Shown in pieces: positions 11,106 through 22,089 of a stretch of 64,000 bases of DNA (within the stretch, counting starts at the first letter, position 1; each line of letters begins with the position of its first letter). The DNA lies in the NCBI RefSeq assembly GCF_019097595.1, contig NC_080726.1, positions 15,289,705 through 15,353,704 on the forward strand, read 5' to 3'. The notes below the pieces were generated by a model, which was given only the letters and a program-made list of their open reading frames with translations, was not told the origin of the DNA and ran no database searches. Position numbers and translations under genes: made by a program. The stretch comes from Hemibagrus wyckioides (Eukaryota; Chordata; Actinopteri; Siluriformes; Bagridae).

Positions 11106-13370
11106 CTGGGATTGTTGGCAAATGGCTGTCTTCTAAGTCTTTGGCATGTGCTGTGAAAATAATTAACTTCAGTCTGGTATTTTCCTATATCTGCACTCTT
11201 CATTACGTTTCATTACTAACTGGAACAGCAGCAGCTGACCATCACTGAGAATAATTGTAAAGAAGGTAACACTATGTCCTCCTTCACGGAGGATATTTTC
11301 CTGTTTCCTATTATACAGCATGTCGGACATCTGTATTTTTTTCTCGGCATATTTCAGAGATATTGAGGAGGCTACTTCACTCATTCACACATAATTAACA
11401 GCCTCCTACGCATCTCACATCTCAAATTCTTACTAGTCCATTCAAAATAATACTGACACACGGCATCTCTGTGTGAAAGCGTGTGTGAGAGATGCTTCGG
11501 TGTTACCGTTGGAGAAAAAAAAAGCTCCATAGAAACAAAGGAAGAAAATGTTTTAGTTAAACGTATGTGTTTAGAAGGGATCTTTAAGAAGGGCAGGAAG
11601 TGTGAGCTACCTGCACAGTCCTGACTATGTGTGTTTGTGTAGGAGGCTGTCTCTATCTCTCTATCTCCAGGAGCTCTCTCCACGCTCGGGAAGTACAAAT
11701 CTCCTCAGTATGACTCAGGGCCGTGGTCTTGACAGTTGGAGTAAATAAAAAGATGTCTAAGAGCTTCACTTCCTCTTTCTGTACTCGCAAGGATTTAAGC
11801 CTTTAGATCCAGTGCCGATCCTGTCTATCACACTGGCTGTTTTTCTGTTTAACAATGTTTGAAACGAACCTCTTACAGAAAACATCTTTTCCGGAGGGCA
11901 GTATTTATAGGGCTACATGGCACGTGCATAAGCTACTCATTACAACTGACACAAAACGACATAAACATTTCAAATCACAGACTTTTACCTGGTTATATTT
12001 GAGTCAGAAATGATGATTTTCTTTTCATGTTCTTGCCAAATATCATGAACATATTCCAGAGATTCTGTTTTTGGTCATTTTGACCTGTGAGGAACTAATC
12101 ATTTCCCTTTTGTGAACTATTAAGAAAAGCAAATGCACATTTACATATACATATTCGTTTAAGCATACTGCCGGTGATGCCGTTCAATCCAGACTCGGTC
12201 CTCCAGCATGTAGCTTGATGTGAAATTCTGGCAAAATGGTTTTAGCATTCGTGTCCATACACAGCCATATCTGACACTGACTCTCTCTCAATCCACCCCC
12301 CACCCCAACTTGTTTTTCTCCTACTCAGCTTAACTCCTCCATTCCTCCTCCTCTTGACCTCATCACCCCTTACTCTCTAGCATTGATGAGTGAGCTTCTG
12401 GAACAGGAGACAATTTAGGGCTGGTATTAGCGAAGGTCTGTCCTTTGCCCTGGCCTTGCTGCTTTTAAGCCCCTAAAGTCCAGCTAACCCCCACACACCT
12501 CTCACACGCCACTTCCCCCTGCTGACCCCTCTCACAGCACACCATTACTGCTAGTCCATGCACATTTACAGTCTAAGCCTTAATTCTGCTGTGGGTTTGA
12601 CCCTGTTTCTGATGGAGTGCATATAGGTGTGCTGAGTTCAGGTGCTGAGGGATAATGACTGTGAGACAAAGATTAGTTTTTTATTTGTATGGCTGTAGTC
12701 TTTATGCTATTATTCATCACTCACACCAGTCTTATGAATAATTCAAAACATATTATATACATGTTTAGAAACTAATTACCTTTTTTTTTTACTTAAGCCC
12801 CCTAGACAAGTATTTATTATTCAACTTCATTATTCTTTTAATTTATTATGCAAGTTCTATCATTGCTTTATTTGTTTTTAGCACAGGCTTGCTGGACATA
12901 AATTTATTGAAATATATTGCTAACATTTTGTTTGTAGGCACAGGAGTAATTTTGACAAAATGTGATATATCTATCATGAACAATGAACATAATTCCAAGG
13001 TTCAAAAATATCACAAGGAATTTTAGCAATGAATTTAGATGTAATAATGTTATTGTGAAATGTGATAAAACATAAAATGTGTATAATATGTACACATTTG
13101 TTGTAGGATAATGCACAATGATGTGTAATTAAGCAATAATCAATAACAATTAGACAGACTACATTAATCTCAATCCCAATTTAATTGTCAATAAATATTA
13201 AAACATTCATATTGAATAAAAAAATAAATAAAAAGATCACTTTAAATTAATCGATCGAAATCCCTGTCTGAAGCAAGTAATTCTGACTGAATATGTAACA
13301 GAGGTATCAGAACAATATTTTTTAAACCTCAGGATGTTTATATTACACTATATAAATATAGTGCCATATT
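11106..13370. other. Non-coding region
   Basis: No gene recognised. 12280-12560 is pyrimidine-rich with runs of C and T and looks unique. The remainder is AT-rich. Confidence 0.5.
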
Positions 13371-13931
13371 CACTCACTGGCCATTTTATTAGGAACACTC
13401 TATTTCTCTTGCTTGTTAAATAGAAAGATAAAACAAAACATTGTCTTTTTTCAGTTTTGATGAGTTCTTGAACGCAACCTGATGAGGTTTTATGCTGCTA
13501 TAGCTCATCCACCTCAATGTTGGACATGTTATGTGTTCAGAGATGCTTTTCGTATCACTGTGATTGTAAAGACTGTTTATTTCTCTAACCAGTCTGACTG
13601 TTCTCCTCTGATCTGTCTCATCAGTGAGGTGGTTCTGCCCACTGCACTCCTGCTCACTGGATGCTTTTTGTGTTAGTTTTTCATATCATTCCATGTAAAC
13701 TGTTGGGCATGAAAATCCCAGGAGATCATCAGTTTTTGAAATACTCAAACCAGCCTGTCTGGCATCAACAACCGTGCCACAATCCCAGCTACTGAGATCA
13801 CATTATTTCTGCTATTCTGATATATACTGCAAAAATTACCTGATCAGCATTTGCGTTGCTGCCACATAATAGGCTGATCGGATAATTACATGAAGGAGTA
13901 TGTGTAAAGGTGTTCCTAATAAAGTGGATAA
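13371..13931 (-). mobile_element. Non-autonomous Tc1/mariner-like element with terminal inverted repeats
   Basis: The left end (CACTCACTGGCCATTTTATT, then AGGAACAC) and the right end (GTGTTCC, TAATAAAGTGGATA) are imperfect inverted copies. The right half contains the block with CCACATAATAGGCTGATCGG that I know from fish Tc1-type elements. The inside, read on the minus strand, resembles the N-terminal DNA-binding part of a Tc1 transposase, with many stops and shifts (about 13480-13750). The catalytic DDE region is absent. At about 560 bp it is well short of an autonomous Tc1 element (about 1.2-1.6 kb), so it would depend on transposase supplied elsewhere. End points are accurate to about 5 bp. 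Confidence 0.65.
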
Positions 13932-16144
13932 TTGTATTTCATGACCCACGAGCTTTCGATTCCATTGATAAACACATCAGATGAGAATCTGGCGTTTGAC
14001 ATGGTTCAGAAACAAACTCTTCCTGTGCTATCTCTTATGTCTGCTATCACAGATTTGCCAGTGGAAAGTGTAATAGAATGAATGTTTCTGTGACAGCTCT
14101 GAATATAGCTTTTCACATTCGGTAGAGAACAATTGATGTGCTCAGTCTGCGACTGTTATTTCTCTGCTTTCACTTTTAGATGTGTTTTTGTATGAATAGA
14201 ATATTAGTAACTATGAGATTTCATTTCTGTGTCCAGTTATTTGCATCCCCTGGCCGAGAAGTGCAAAACATAATAACAGATCTGAAAACATAACAACGAT
14301 TCAGACAAAGAGGAAAAGGTAGGTATAATTTGCGAAAGCAATTCTTACTGCTGATTGGATGACCCATCTGTCACTGAAGATACACAAGAAGTAGAAAATT
14401 GTGTATCTGTCTTTATTTCTCGTACATGTGTGGAGTTCTGCATTCACTTTAAACCTTTTTTTTGTCGTACTTTGAATCTAAGAAAATAACAAACATATAT
14501 TTATATTTATAAGAAAATGGAATTCATTCAATGCTACTTTGAGGATGCAGTGATTTTAGATATATTGATAGCATGTCATGGCATAAAGATTAGTTTACGA
14601 TGTCTAAAAACACAGCTAAAGAACGCAGGAATGTTTCCCACACCAAACTATTCAAGATTAAATGATGTCAGGAGCATTATAAGAGCAGAGCTGCATACAT
14701 ATACAGAAACACCAATCAACTTTCTAAGGCTGCAGCCTGCTGTACTCCTGTATCTCTTGAGTGACAGATGTCTCGTCCAATCAGCGGTAAGAATTCTATC
14801 CGCAAACTATTCCTACCTTTTCTGATTTGTCTGATTTGTCCTTGTTTTTTTGGATTTGTTTTGCTCTTCTTGCCCACCATACCGTACCCTTCCATGTCGT
14901 ATATAATAACTCATTTGTTTTTATGTATTTGTTTATTTAAATAAAAAAAACACTGTGCATCTCCTGATGCAAGCAGTATGCTGTAGATGTGATGGATGAC
15001 ACATGTTCTGTGTTAATGGTCCGTTCTGAAAGGTAATGCTACGCACAGTCCGTGTCCATGCTAATGAACGGCTTTAGAAGAGAACGATTTTTACTGTTAT
15101 TTCTTACTTCAATTATATTAAAGTCTTAAACATTAAAGAACTAGTAAGAAATGTGAGTACTTATGCGCTGCATAAATTGTACAGCAAATAATCATTATCT
15201 TGTCCAACTGTTATACAGTACAGTAAAACAAACAGATCTTAGCTACAACTGAAGCATTTAAATCAATTGGTCTAAGGAGTTTTACAAAAAGACAGATAAA
15301 ACAAAGCAGTAAAGAAGACTACCAGAGGCTGTTCTTATTAAAGAAGGACTCTTATTTAAAAAAGCTACCCTGTGGACCAGTATTTTTAATTTATTCTCCA
15401 AAGTGCCCACAATGCGTAATATTTCTGTAGAAAAACATTTTTCATATTCTTTTTAAAAAATAGTAGTAAGTAAGTAAAAAGGCATCATCAGAATTTAATC
15501 TGATTCCCAGGAACTATTTATATAAACGGCTTTCAAATGAATTAAAGCAGAAATACCACAAGGAAACAGTGTGGTATAGAAGGGTTAGTTTTTTATAGGC
15601 TTAATCAGGCATCATCTTGGGTATTCTGCTGTTTAATAGATCTCAGTTCTCTGTTTCCAGACAGCAGTCCCACTGGAAAAAGGAATAAAACATTACCAGA
15701 CTGTGCAAATAATATGTTCTGTTTAATCGTATTTTTGTTCTGATGTATGTTATAGTGCCTTTGAGAGCTGAAACTCGAACCTCTTAGCTCACTATGATGA
15801 GATGGTAGTGCTTCTTCTTGTAATAGCACTGCTTCAATTTCTGAACGAGTGTCAGCGGTTGACCTTTAAGTCGGATTCAAGCGGCTGTAAATTCCATCCA
15901 AACGAGAAAAGTGGAGCTGGTGGCTGATGAGTATGGGGAAACCTGGGGCCCAGGAAACTCCATTAAGCTATCAATTTCCTGGAACTGTTAATTTAAACAG
16001 AGCTGAAATTGCAACATGCTGTGATTAAATTCTGTTCATCAACAGCTACGGAGGTATCAGGAATTCCTCATCATCTTCAGAGATGTGAGTCTCTGCTAAG
16101 TGGAAACATGTTCTGGTTGAGATGCCAATACTTTGTATATCATA
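13932..16144. other. Non-coding, nothing recognised
   Basis: AT-rich with short open frames only (up to 102 codons at 14517-14825, no domain). A unique-looking stretch continues past the end of this block to about 16050 within it. Confidence 0.45.
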
Positions 16145-16365
16145 CGAAAACACACTCTCGCATTCTCATTCTCATTTACACTTAGTGGCAATTTAGAGCA
16201 GCCAGTTTACCTATTAGCTTGTTTTTGGGAAGTGGAAAGAAACCAGAGAACCTGATGGAAACCCATGAAATGACAATAAGTCCATACAGACAGTAGCTCA
16301 GGTTTGTGCTGGGATCTTGGAACTGTGAGATCCACCTCACTGAGCCACTATGACACTCCATGCTG
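16145..16365 (-). repeat. Degraded SINE, type S2 (minus strand)
   Basis: GGCAATTTAGAGCAGCC, GTTTTTGGGAAGTGGAAAG and AAACCAGAGAACCTG, then TGAGCCACTATGACAC, follow the order of the S2 copy at 51.7-52.1 kb. The tRNA-like head lies at the right end in reverse complement. Confidence 0.5.
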
Positions 16366-17769
16366 AATTACACATACGTCACATGGCTATTAGTGAACGT
16401 GGACAATTAATATTGCTTTGCAAAAACGCAGGTAGAGCTAGGGATGTGTACAGCTATTCTAATCCCCAATTAACAATTTAAAGCACCATTGTTGAAATCC
16501 TGAAATTAGATCTTGGGTCATTTTTATGCCCTAAACCACATGAATCAGTGAAAAATAAGAAAACAAAAAGTCGCGCCTTTCATTATATCAATGCACTTGT
16601 GTGGCTTGCAAATTGCATTGCATCTGGCATTTTCCCTCCAGCTCTTCTTTCCAAATATCTGTTTATTCAACTTTGAATATTTGAATATTAAAATTAGGCA
16701 GACAGCACATTCCCCAACACATTAAAATGTATGAAAATGTACACGTTATTTGTATGATAATGCACTATGATGTATAATGTATTGCATAAGTTGCCCATTC
16801 TAGCTAATCTGTGAGCTACAATTTTTTCCTTTCATCCCAAACTATAGCACTTTGCTTTTGTATCAATGTTTTCAGTCAAGGATCGTTCCTGAGGACATTC
16901 AATATATGCATTTGCACATACTGTAGCTGTGCGTTGAGTGAAAATACAGTGTTTACCGTAAGTGCTGAAGATGCAGTGCCGTTCTTTTGTTGACTTAAAG
17001 CAGCAGGAGCCTCACTATGCAATAAAAAGTGCTGAGATGGAATTTTGAATATGAAACAATGGTTAATATATCACCTGCCACTAGCCTATAAATACCTGTC
17101 CCCAGAGCACTCCATATGCAAAGCAGTGTGCAGGTATTTTGTCAAAGCGAGAGTGGAAATATCTACAAATTGGACATGGAGGAGACCTGGGAGTCAGCGG
17201 GGTGCTGACACAATGTGGAATTCATCACACTGCATGTGAAAGTCTGTCACGGGCACTGCAGTATTTTTGGCATGGATTTTTTGTAACTATCGACCAGGTG
17301 TGAGACGAAAAATACTGATGTAGGCGTAGAAATCGGTATCTGACTGACTAACAAGTCTGTGTGTAGAGTACAGGTACAGCATTGTTGGCCTGTCCATGAA
17401 AGATCAAAACCTTTTCACATGATTTCCATCATATACCAGTGGCTGTGCTCTGCTCTATACCACAGGTGGATAAGATTACACAGCTGCTGCTTTTTACTAG
17501 TTGACCAGTAATTCCAAAAAATAGTTTACAGCAAAAAACAATGCACTTCAATTAATCAGCTTTTCAGCTTAGCCTTCACTGTCAACAACAAAAGTAAATA
17601 AATCACAAATCCTATTACACTGTTTGACCAATTCTTAAAATGTACTTTTGCATGTGGATGAGTTGGCAGCTTGTCTGAAATTGCGACGCTGTAGTGCTGA
17701 AGCTACTCATAGTCTTAATCATGAAGAGAAAATACAATGTCGATAACGATGTCTGGAAGGTAATTCTGC
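16366..17769. other. Non-coding flank left of the LTR retrotransposon
   Basis: AT-rich with no recognised gene. I looked here for the missing integrase and 3' LTR of the neighbouring retrotransposon and did not find either. Confidence 0.5.
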
Positions 17770-17777
17770 AGAAGTGG

Positions 17778-18395
17778 TCAAATAACTGGATCATTGAGCT
17801 GCATTTGCCTGAGGTGTTCCCGATCTGAAAAAACAACAGGGGGCAAGGTTCGCAGGTCAAGGCCCCCAATAACTGCATACTCAGGGAGGACTTCCAGGGC
17901 TGCTTCGCAGGAATGAACAGGGTTACAAGAAAGAGCGTCTGGCACCCTATTATTTATCCCAGGCTTATGGACAATGTCAAAGTCAAAGTCCTGTAATCGG
18001 AGAGACCACCTAGCCAGCCAGCCAGAGAGACTGGGGCGAGACATTAACCATCGCAAACTGCTGTGATCAGAAAAGATGGTCACATGAAGGCCCTCGATAT
18101 GTGGCCTGAAGTGTTCAAGGGCCCAGATGACTGCCAAACACTCCTTTTCTGGAATAGAATATGGCCTCTCAGCTTTATGAAGAGCACGGCTCGCATAGGC
18201 CACCACAACATCTCTGCCATTGCTCTCTCTCTGCATTAGGGCAGCACCAAGGCCAACATTGCATGCGTCAGTATTGATAAAGAATGGAAGTGAGAAATCA
18301 GGAAAACTCAAAACAGGAGCTGAAGTGAGCTTATCTTTGAGAAAACGTATGGCAGCCTGACATGCACTCAACCACACAAGGGAACATCTGATCGG
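17778..18395 (-). pseudogene. Gypsy pol: RNase H segment
   Basis: This is the RNase H (RNase HI-like) part of the pol polyprotein, which in an intact element would remove the RNA strand during reverse transcription. The visible start of the domain (SAPVLSFPDFSLPF) precedes NTDACNVGLGAAL, with the first catalytic Asp. The catalytic Glu is in PEKECLAVIWAL and the next Asp in FSDHSSLRWL. The region ends with the connection sequence HKPGINNRVPDALSC, also typical of gypsy pol. The frame differs from that of the reverse transcriptase fingers/palm upstream: the change lies at about 18385-18395. After LNDPVI a TGA stops the frame at about 17775, and no H2C2 zinc finger or integrase follows. About 200 residues are readable. 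Confidence 0.85.
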
Positions 18396-18793
18396 GTAAG
18401 AGCAAAAAGAGGCTCCGCATGGCAGCCATAATCATGGATAAAATGTCTGTAATAGCTGGTCAGTCCAAGGAACTGTCTGACTTGCTTGACATTAGTGGGG
18501 GTCCTAAAATGGGTTACAGCCCTTACTTTGTCCTCATTTGGTAGGATGCCATTCGCAGTGACGTTGTAACCAAGGAATGTGAGTTCACTTCTGCAGAACT
18601 GGCACTTGTCAAGCTTAACAGACAACCCTGCAGAGTCCAGTCTCATGAGAACTTCTCCCAGATCAACAAGGTGCTGTTCAAAAGTAGGTGACGCCACCAC
18701 AATATCATCCAAGTAGACGGCACAAGACTTGTAAATGAGGCCAGTGGCAGGACAGTGTTCATGAGCCTTTGGAAAGTAGCCGGCGCGTTGCAT
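18368..18793 (-). pseudogene. Gypsy pol: reverse transcriptase palm and thumb
   Basis: This open frame carries the reverse transcriptase active-site motif YLDD (catalytic aspartates) in AVYLDDIVVAS. It then has the thumb and connection segments TFLGYNVTANGI, VRAVTHF and VRQFLGLTSYYRHFI. It is in a different frame from the fingers and motif A, which lie upstream in the ORF ending at 18643; the change falls at about 18745-18752. The frame ends at a TGA near 18371, before RNase H resumes in another frame. In an intact element this is one continuous domain making DNA from the element's RNA. Confidence 0.85.
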
Positions 18794-19640
18794 AACCCAA
18801 AAGGTAAAACCCGGAACTGAAACAACCCACAGTGGGAGATGAAAGCAGTTTTCTGTCTCGAGTTCTCTACTACTGCAACCTGCCAGTAGGCGCTGGCCAG
18901 GTCAGTAGTGGAAACAAAGGCACCTCTAGCAAGAAAATCAAGAGATTTGTCAATTCTCAGGAGAGGATAGGAGTCTTTGACCGTTAGCTTATTTAGTGCA
19001 CGATAATCCACACAGAACCTTGGCTCCCCTGACTGCTTAGGGACAATTACAACTGGGGCAGCCCATGGACCAGAGGAGGGCTCAATAATCCCCTCCCTTA
19101 ACATGTCCTTGATTTGGGACTCAATAACTTCCTTTTTGGCAGGTGAAGTACGATAAGGGGCAAGGTGGACTGGCCTTGCTTCACCCGTGTTGATTTCGTG
19201 CTCTACAAGTGAGGTGTGTCCTAAATGCCCATCAAACAAACCGCTAAAGGTCTCAAGCAGTTCCGCTAACTTGTTTTTCTGGTCACCATTCAGTGAAGCT
19301 TCGTCAACTTTCGCGGAAATGGTAGAAGAACTGACCCCCAAGCACATCAAATCATGACTAGATGTTAGATCAACACCCTCAAACTCTTCAGCGGGCGCCG
19401 GGTCATCCCCAAGCACCACCGTCCTGGAAGGAACATGGACTGTGACCGAAGACCTTAACATAAAGTCCATTCCCAGAATGACAGGAGAAGAAAGGTCTTG
19501 AAAAACAGTGAAGCGGTGATAGAAGTGCTGACCTATGAAGCCCAAAGACAACCATATTACACCCACTGGGCAACAGGAAGTGCCATCTGCGAGCTGAATA
19601 GGAGGCATGGACCAAGGTTTCAAATGTGTTCCCCCCATGA
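18643..19640 (-). pseudogene. Gypsy pol: protease C-terminus and reverse transcriptase fingers
   Basis: The frame begins in the C-terminal half of the aspartic protease, with VILGMDFMLRSS. It continues through the linker to the start of reverse transcriptase: MLREGIIEPSSGPWAAPVV, then CVDYRALNKLTVKDSYPL, then DLASAYWQVAV (motif A, with a catalytic Asp), then LPFGLCNAPATFQRLMN (motif B). After this the translation becomes nonsense because the true frame shifts near 18745. The residues upstream of about 19636 in this frame are out-of-frame for the protease and are not counted. The sequence is a clear Ty3/gypsy reverse transcriptase. Confidence 0.85.
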
Positions 19641-19804
19641 ATAGTCTGGACAATTTCTGCCCGAATTGCAGAAAGAGAAGCACCAGTATCAAGAGTGGCA
19701 TCAAAAGATTTGCCATAAAGATTAACTTTAACTCTGAATGGAGTATTCCAATAGGATGTAGAAACAACATCCTCTACATGACATAAGGTAGGCTGGTCAC
19801 TCAA
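19403..19804 (-). pseudogene. Gypsy retroviral-type aspartic protease, N-terminal half
   Basis: The segment FRVKVNLYGKSFDATLDTG includes the active-site triad DTG followed by AS (DTGAS). This marks a retropepsin-like protease that processes the Gag-Pol polyprotein. The frame is correct only up to the G6 run at about 19631-19636 (reads as C6 on the plus strand), after which the protease continues in the frame of the next pol segment. The listed open frame extends to 19403 as non-homologous translation. It opens at a TTG at 19804. A clean ATG is not expected, since protease is normally made as part of a polyprotein. Confidence 0.8.
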
Positions 19805-19965
19805 GAAAGTATCGGGAAACCGGGGCTCAGTTATCTTCTGGAGGGAGGATTGCCCCGCCTGAACGTCCTGCCTCCTCTGAAGTTTCCCTGCTGGGTGGCG
19901 CCAGAGAACACTCTTCTATCTACAAAAACACCATCTGTGTTATCTGTACTTTCCGCCTCAGGTCC

Positions 19966-20405
19966 CTAACTAACACTATCTGGCGCACTCTGGGGCTCCG
20001 TTAGATGAAGGCGTGGATTTGCTCTCTGACTACAGTTTGGACAAGTACGAGCAGTGAAACCCGGCAAGGAGCATTTAAAGCAGTGAACATTACTTGAGGG
20101 CGACCTGCTAGGCTGAAACTGAGGTGAACACACGACACTTGGACTGAGGACTGCATGAAGCTTGTGAGCCCGCAGAAGAATGTCCATGACTGATGGTATG
20201 GGTGTGTCATAAAGAGCGACCCTATACTTCTCAAGCGCATGCTTACATATTAAATCAGTTTGCTCTTGTTGGGGCAGAGGATACTTCAGCTTACGAAACT
20301 CACCCAGCATGTGAGTAACAAAGGTAGGTAATGGCTCATCAGGCTTTTGAATGCAGTCTAAAATACCCCTCAGGATACGCTCTTGATTATCAGAAGGCAG
20401 AAAAA
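19966..20405 (-). pseudogene. Gypsy gag, C-terminal part with zinc-knuckle-like motif
   Basis: This frame continues gag after the shift at the T-run. It contains a capsid-like helical stretch around PLPQQEQTDLICKHALEKY, then a cysteine motif, CFKCSLPGFTARTC, close to the CX2CX4HX4C nucleic-acid-binding knuckle of nucleocapsids. The histidine position holds phenylalanine, and a further CPNC follows. A stop at about 19966 closes the frame before the protease. Gag would form the particle and bind element RNA. Confidence 0.7.
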
Positions 20406-20410
20406 CTGTT

Positions 20411-21019
20411 CTAAAAAAACTCCCAGAACTGAGCCCAAGTAGTCACATGAGCGCTAAGGAGGGTAAACCAGGGCTCTTTAGACAGGAAGTGTGGGAGCTC
20501 AATGAGAATCTGTGCGTCTGTGACATCCAGTGCTGTTCTGTACACATTAACTGACTGAAGCCACTCTTCAGGGTTAAAGGAGCCATCTGCCGCGAACACG
20601 GGTGGCTCGAGGCATGACTGGTAAAGCATAGTGCTAAATGCGTTCGTTGTGGTATTCATGTCAATAGCAGGTGGTTGTGTAAATGTGGGTGCATTAGTAT
20701 AAGCTGCACTGACTGGGACTGACCATGAAGTAGTTAATGGGGCCCGAGTCCCACCATAAGGTGTTGAGCTAGCCAAGGGAGCTGGGCGCGGATTAACGGG
20801 TGCAGAACACTCTTGCTGCTCCAAGCGGTCCAGCATGCCTTTTTGTAGGTCAATTGAGTCACGAAGGCACCTCTGCAGCACCGCCACCTCTGCACGTAAC
20901 GACTGGACCTGAGCATTTAAATCTTTAACAGAATGTTGTGACCCCCCGTGGAGTGGAAAAGAGTCATCAACTTCGGGCCAGTCCGTCATGTCAGACTGAA
21001 AGTCAGGATGAGTAGCCAT
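20411..21019 (-). pseudogene. Gypsy gag, N-terminal part
   Basis: I place the start at the ATG of 21017-21019 (MATHPDFQSD). An upstream ATG at 21079 would add about 20 hydrophobic residues unlike gag. A coiled coil is visible at about residues 30-75 (VKDLNAQVQSLRAEVAVLQ...). A proline/threonine-rich linker follows, then a capsid-like segment with WLQSVNVYRTALDV and a tryptophan-rich end. The frame terminates at TAG directly after a run of seven T (positions 20412-20418 on the plus strand read as A7), and gag continues beyond in another frame. About 202 residues are readable here. It is assigned to gag by position and by its link to the downstream protease. Confidence 0.7.
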
Positions 21020-21712
21020 TTTGTAAAAAAAAAACACAACCACAATCAATGTAGCACAATCACAATCAAGTATGTACAATCACAAGAAACAAACAACAAT
21101 ATATGCTTGAAGCTATATATGCAAATATGCTTAGAAAATTGGTACAAATCCCTATAATACTTTACTTTCTTCAGCCATTCAGTATATAGTCAACAACAAA
21201 AACCAACAACTTGCCGTATATCAGGGCATTTAGAAAAAGATGACACTCCCGAAACAGACTGAAAATCTACTCCCCCAGTAACACTGCAAGTAGCATGCAG
21301 TCCACATGTGAAGATATGAACAGGTGTGCACTATCCAAGCAAAAATCAAATTAAAAAAATATATTGTTGTTGCTCGCTCCACAAATGTTCAAATAACAAA
21401 AAAAGAGGGAAAAAGACTAGATGCAGCGCAGCACAGTTCGGTGATCCATTAAGAAAAAAAGTGGCATAGGCAAAACCATCCAACATAGGCCGTACTTCAA
21501 AATCAGTCAATCCAGCAAAAAAGTATTAAGAGTTTGCTCAGGAAATTTAACCACAGTACCTGAAATATCACACTCGTGCTGACCGCATGGTCTCCATAAC
21601 TAGCAAGCTAGTCAGCGTGGTCCGGTGGCTGAGAAGCAGCACAAAAATACTAAAAAAATGCGCGCGAAAAGCGAATGTCCACAGAACTAAAAACCAAAGA
21701 TGGTCGGTGATT
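21020..21712 (-). other. Gypsy 5' untranslated leader
   Basis: About 690 bases between the primer-binding site and the gag ATG. No coding frame is recognised. An A-rich stretch lies immediately upstream of gag (about 21020-21060). Confidence 0.5.
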
Positions 21713-21730
21713 CAAGCCGTTCAGGCGCCA
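21713..21730 (-). other. Primer-binding site, TGGCGCC type
   Basis: Two to four bases after the 5' LTR, the minus strand reads TGGCGCCTGAACGGCTTG. The first seven bases match the 3' end (CCA-terminated) complement used by elements primed by lysine tRNAs. Beyond that the match is partial, so the primer tRNA is an inference. Confidence 0.6.
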
Positions 21731-21733
21731 ATT

Positions 21734-22089
21734 TGTGACGTCTGCCAGAGAGTCTTACCCGGTCAAAACGAACTGGGGAAGAAAAAGAAGAACTCTAGAC
21801 AGCTTTCAGGTCCAGCTCAGGTGTCTTTATGTCTCTGTTAGTACCTCTCACATACATGTAAAGTAGGCACATGCAAGATAATAAGTACACCACTCCGGCA
21901 ACGTTACAAATATAAAACAAATGAAAAGAACTCAGCAGCAGAGCAACCATCTCCACACACACGCGCACACTTCTCTCCCGCAGCTTTCTCCCACGCATGC
22001 ACGCCCACACCACACACACCTGTTGGGAGTGGTCGTCTTAAAGGCACAATACTACATTAAAAAGAGCAAAACATTAGGTGGCCGTTACA
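21734..22089 (-). repeat. 5' LTR of the gypsy element (about 356 bp)
   Basis: On the minus strand it begins TGTAACGGCC and ends GACGTCACA, giving TG...CA ends with short imperfect inverted termini (TGTAACG against TGTGACG complement). It directly abuts the primer-binding site. There is no second copy in the window to align against, so the outer boundary is inferred from the TG/CA ends. It includes a TATA-like run near 21905-21915 (TTTTATATTTG on the minus strand). Confidence 0.65.

Larger units (their letters stand above)
17770..22089 (-). mobile_element. Ty3/gypsy LTR retrotransposon, 3'-truncated and decayed
   Basis: Read on the minus strand the order is 5' LTR, primer-binding site, leader, gag with coiled coil and zinc-knuckle-like motif, aspartic protease, reverse transcriptase and RNase H. 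The PR-RT-RNH order is that of Metaviridae-type (Ty3/gypsy) elements. Such elements normally continue into integrase and a 3' LTR, but here similarity stops just after RNase H at about 17775, and both are absent. The reading frame is interrupted at least four times: at 20412-20418, 19631-19636, about 18745-18752 and about 18385-18395. The copy is therefore dead. No target-site duplication can be tested because the 3' end is missing. Confidence 0.85.

Noticed and set aside
17615..17878. Possible integrase frame left of the gypsy RNase H
   Set aside because: The residues show no zinc-binding HHCC or DDE motif; it is a shadow frame across the truncation point.
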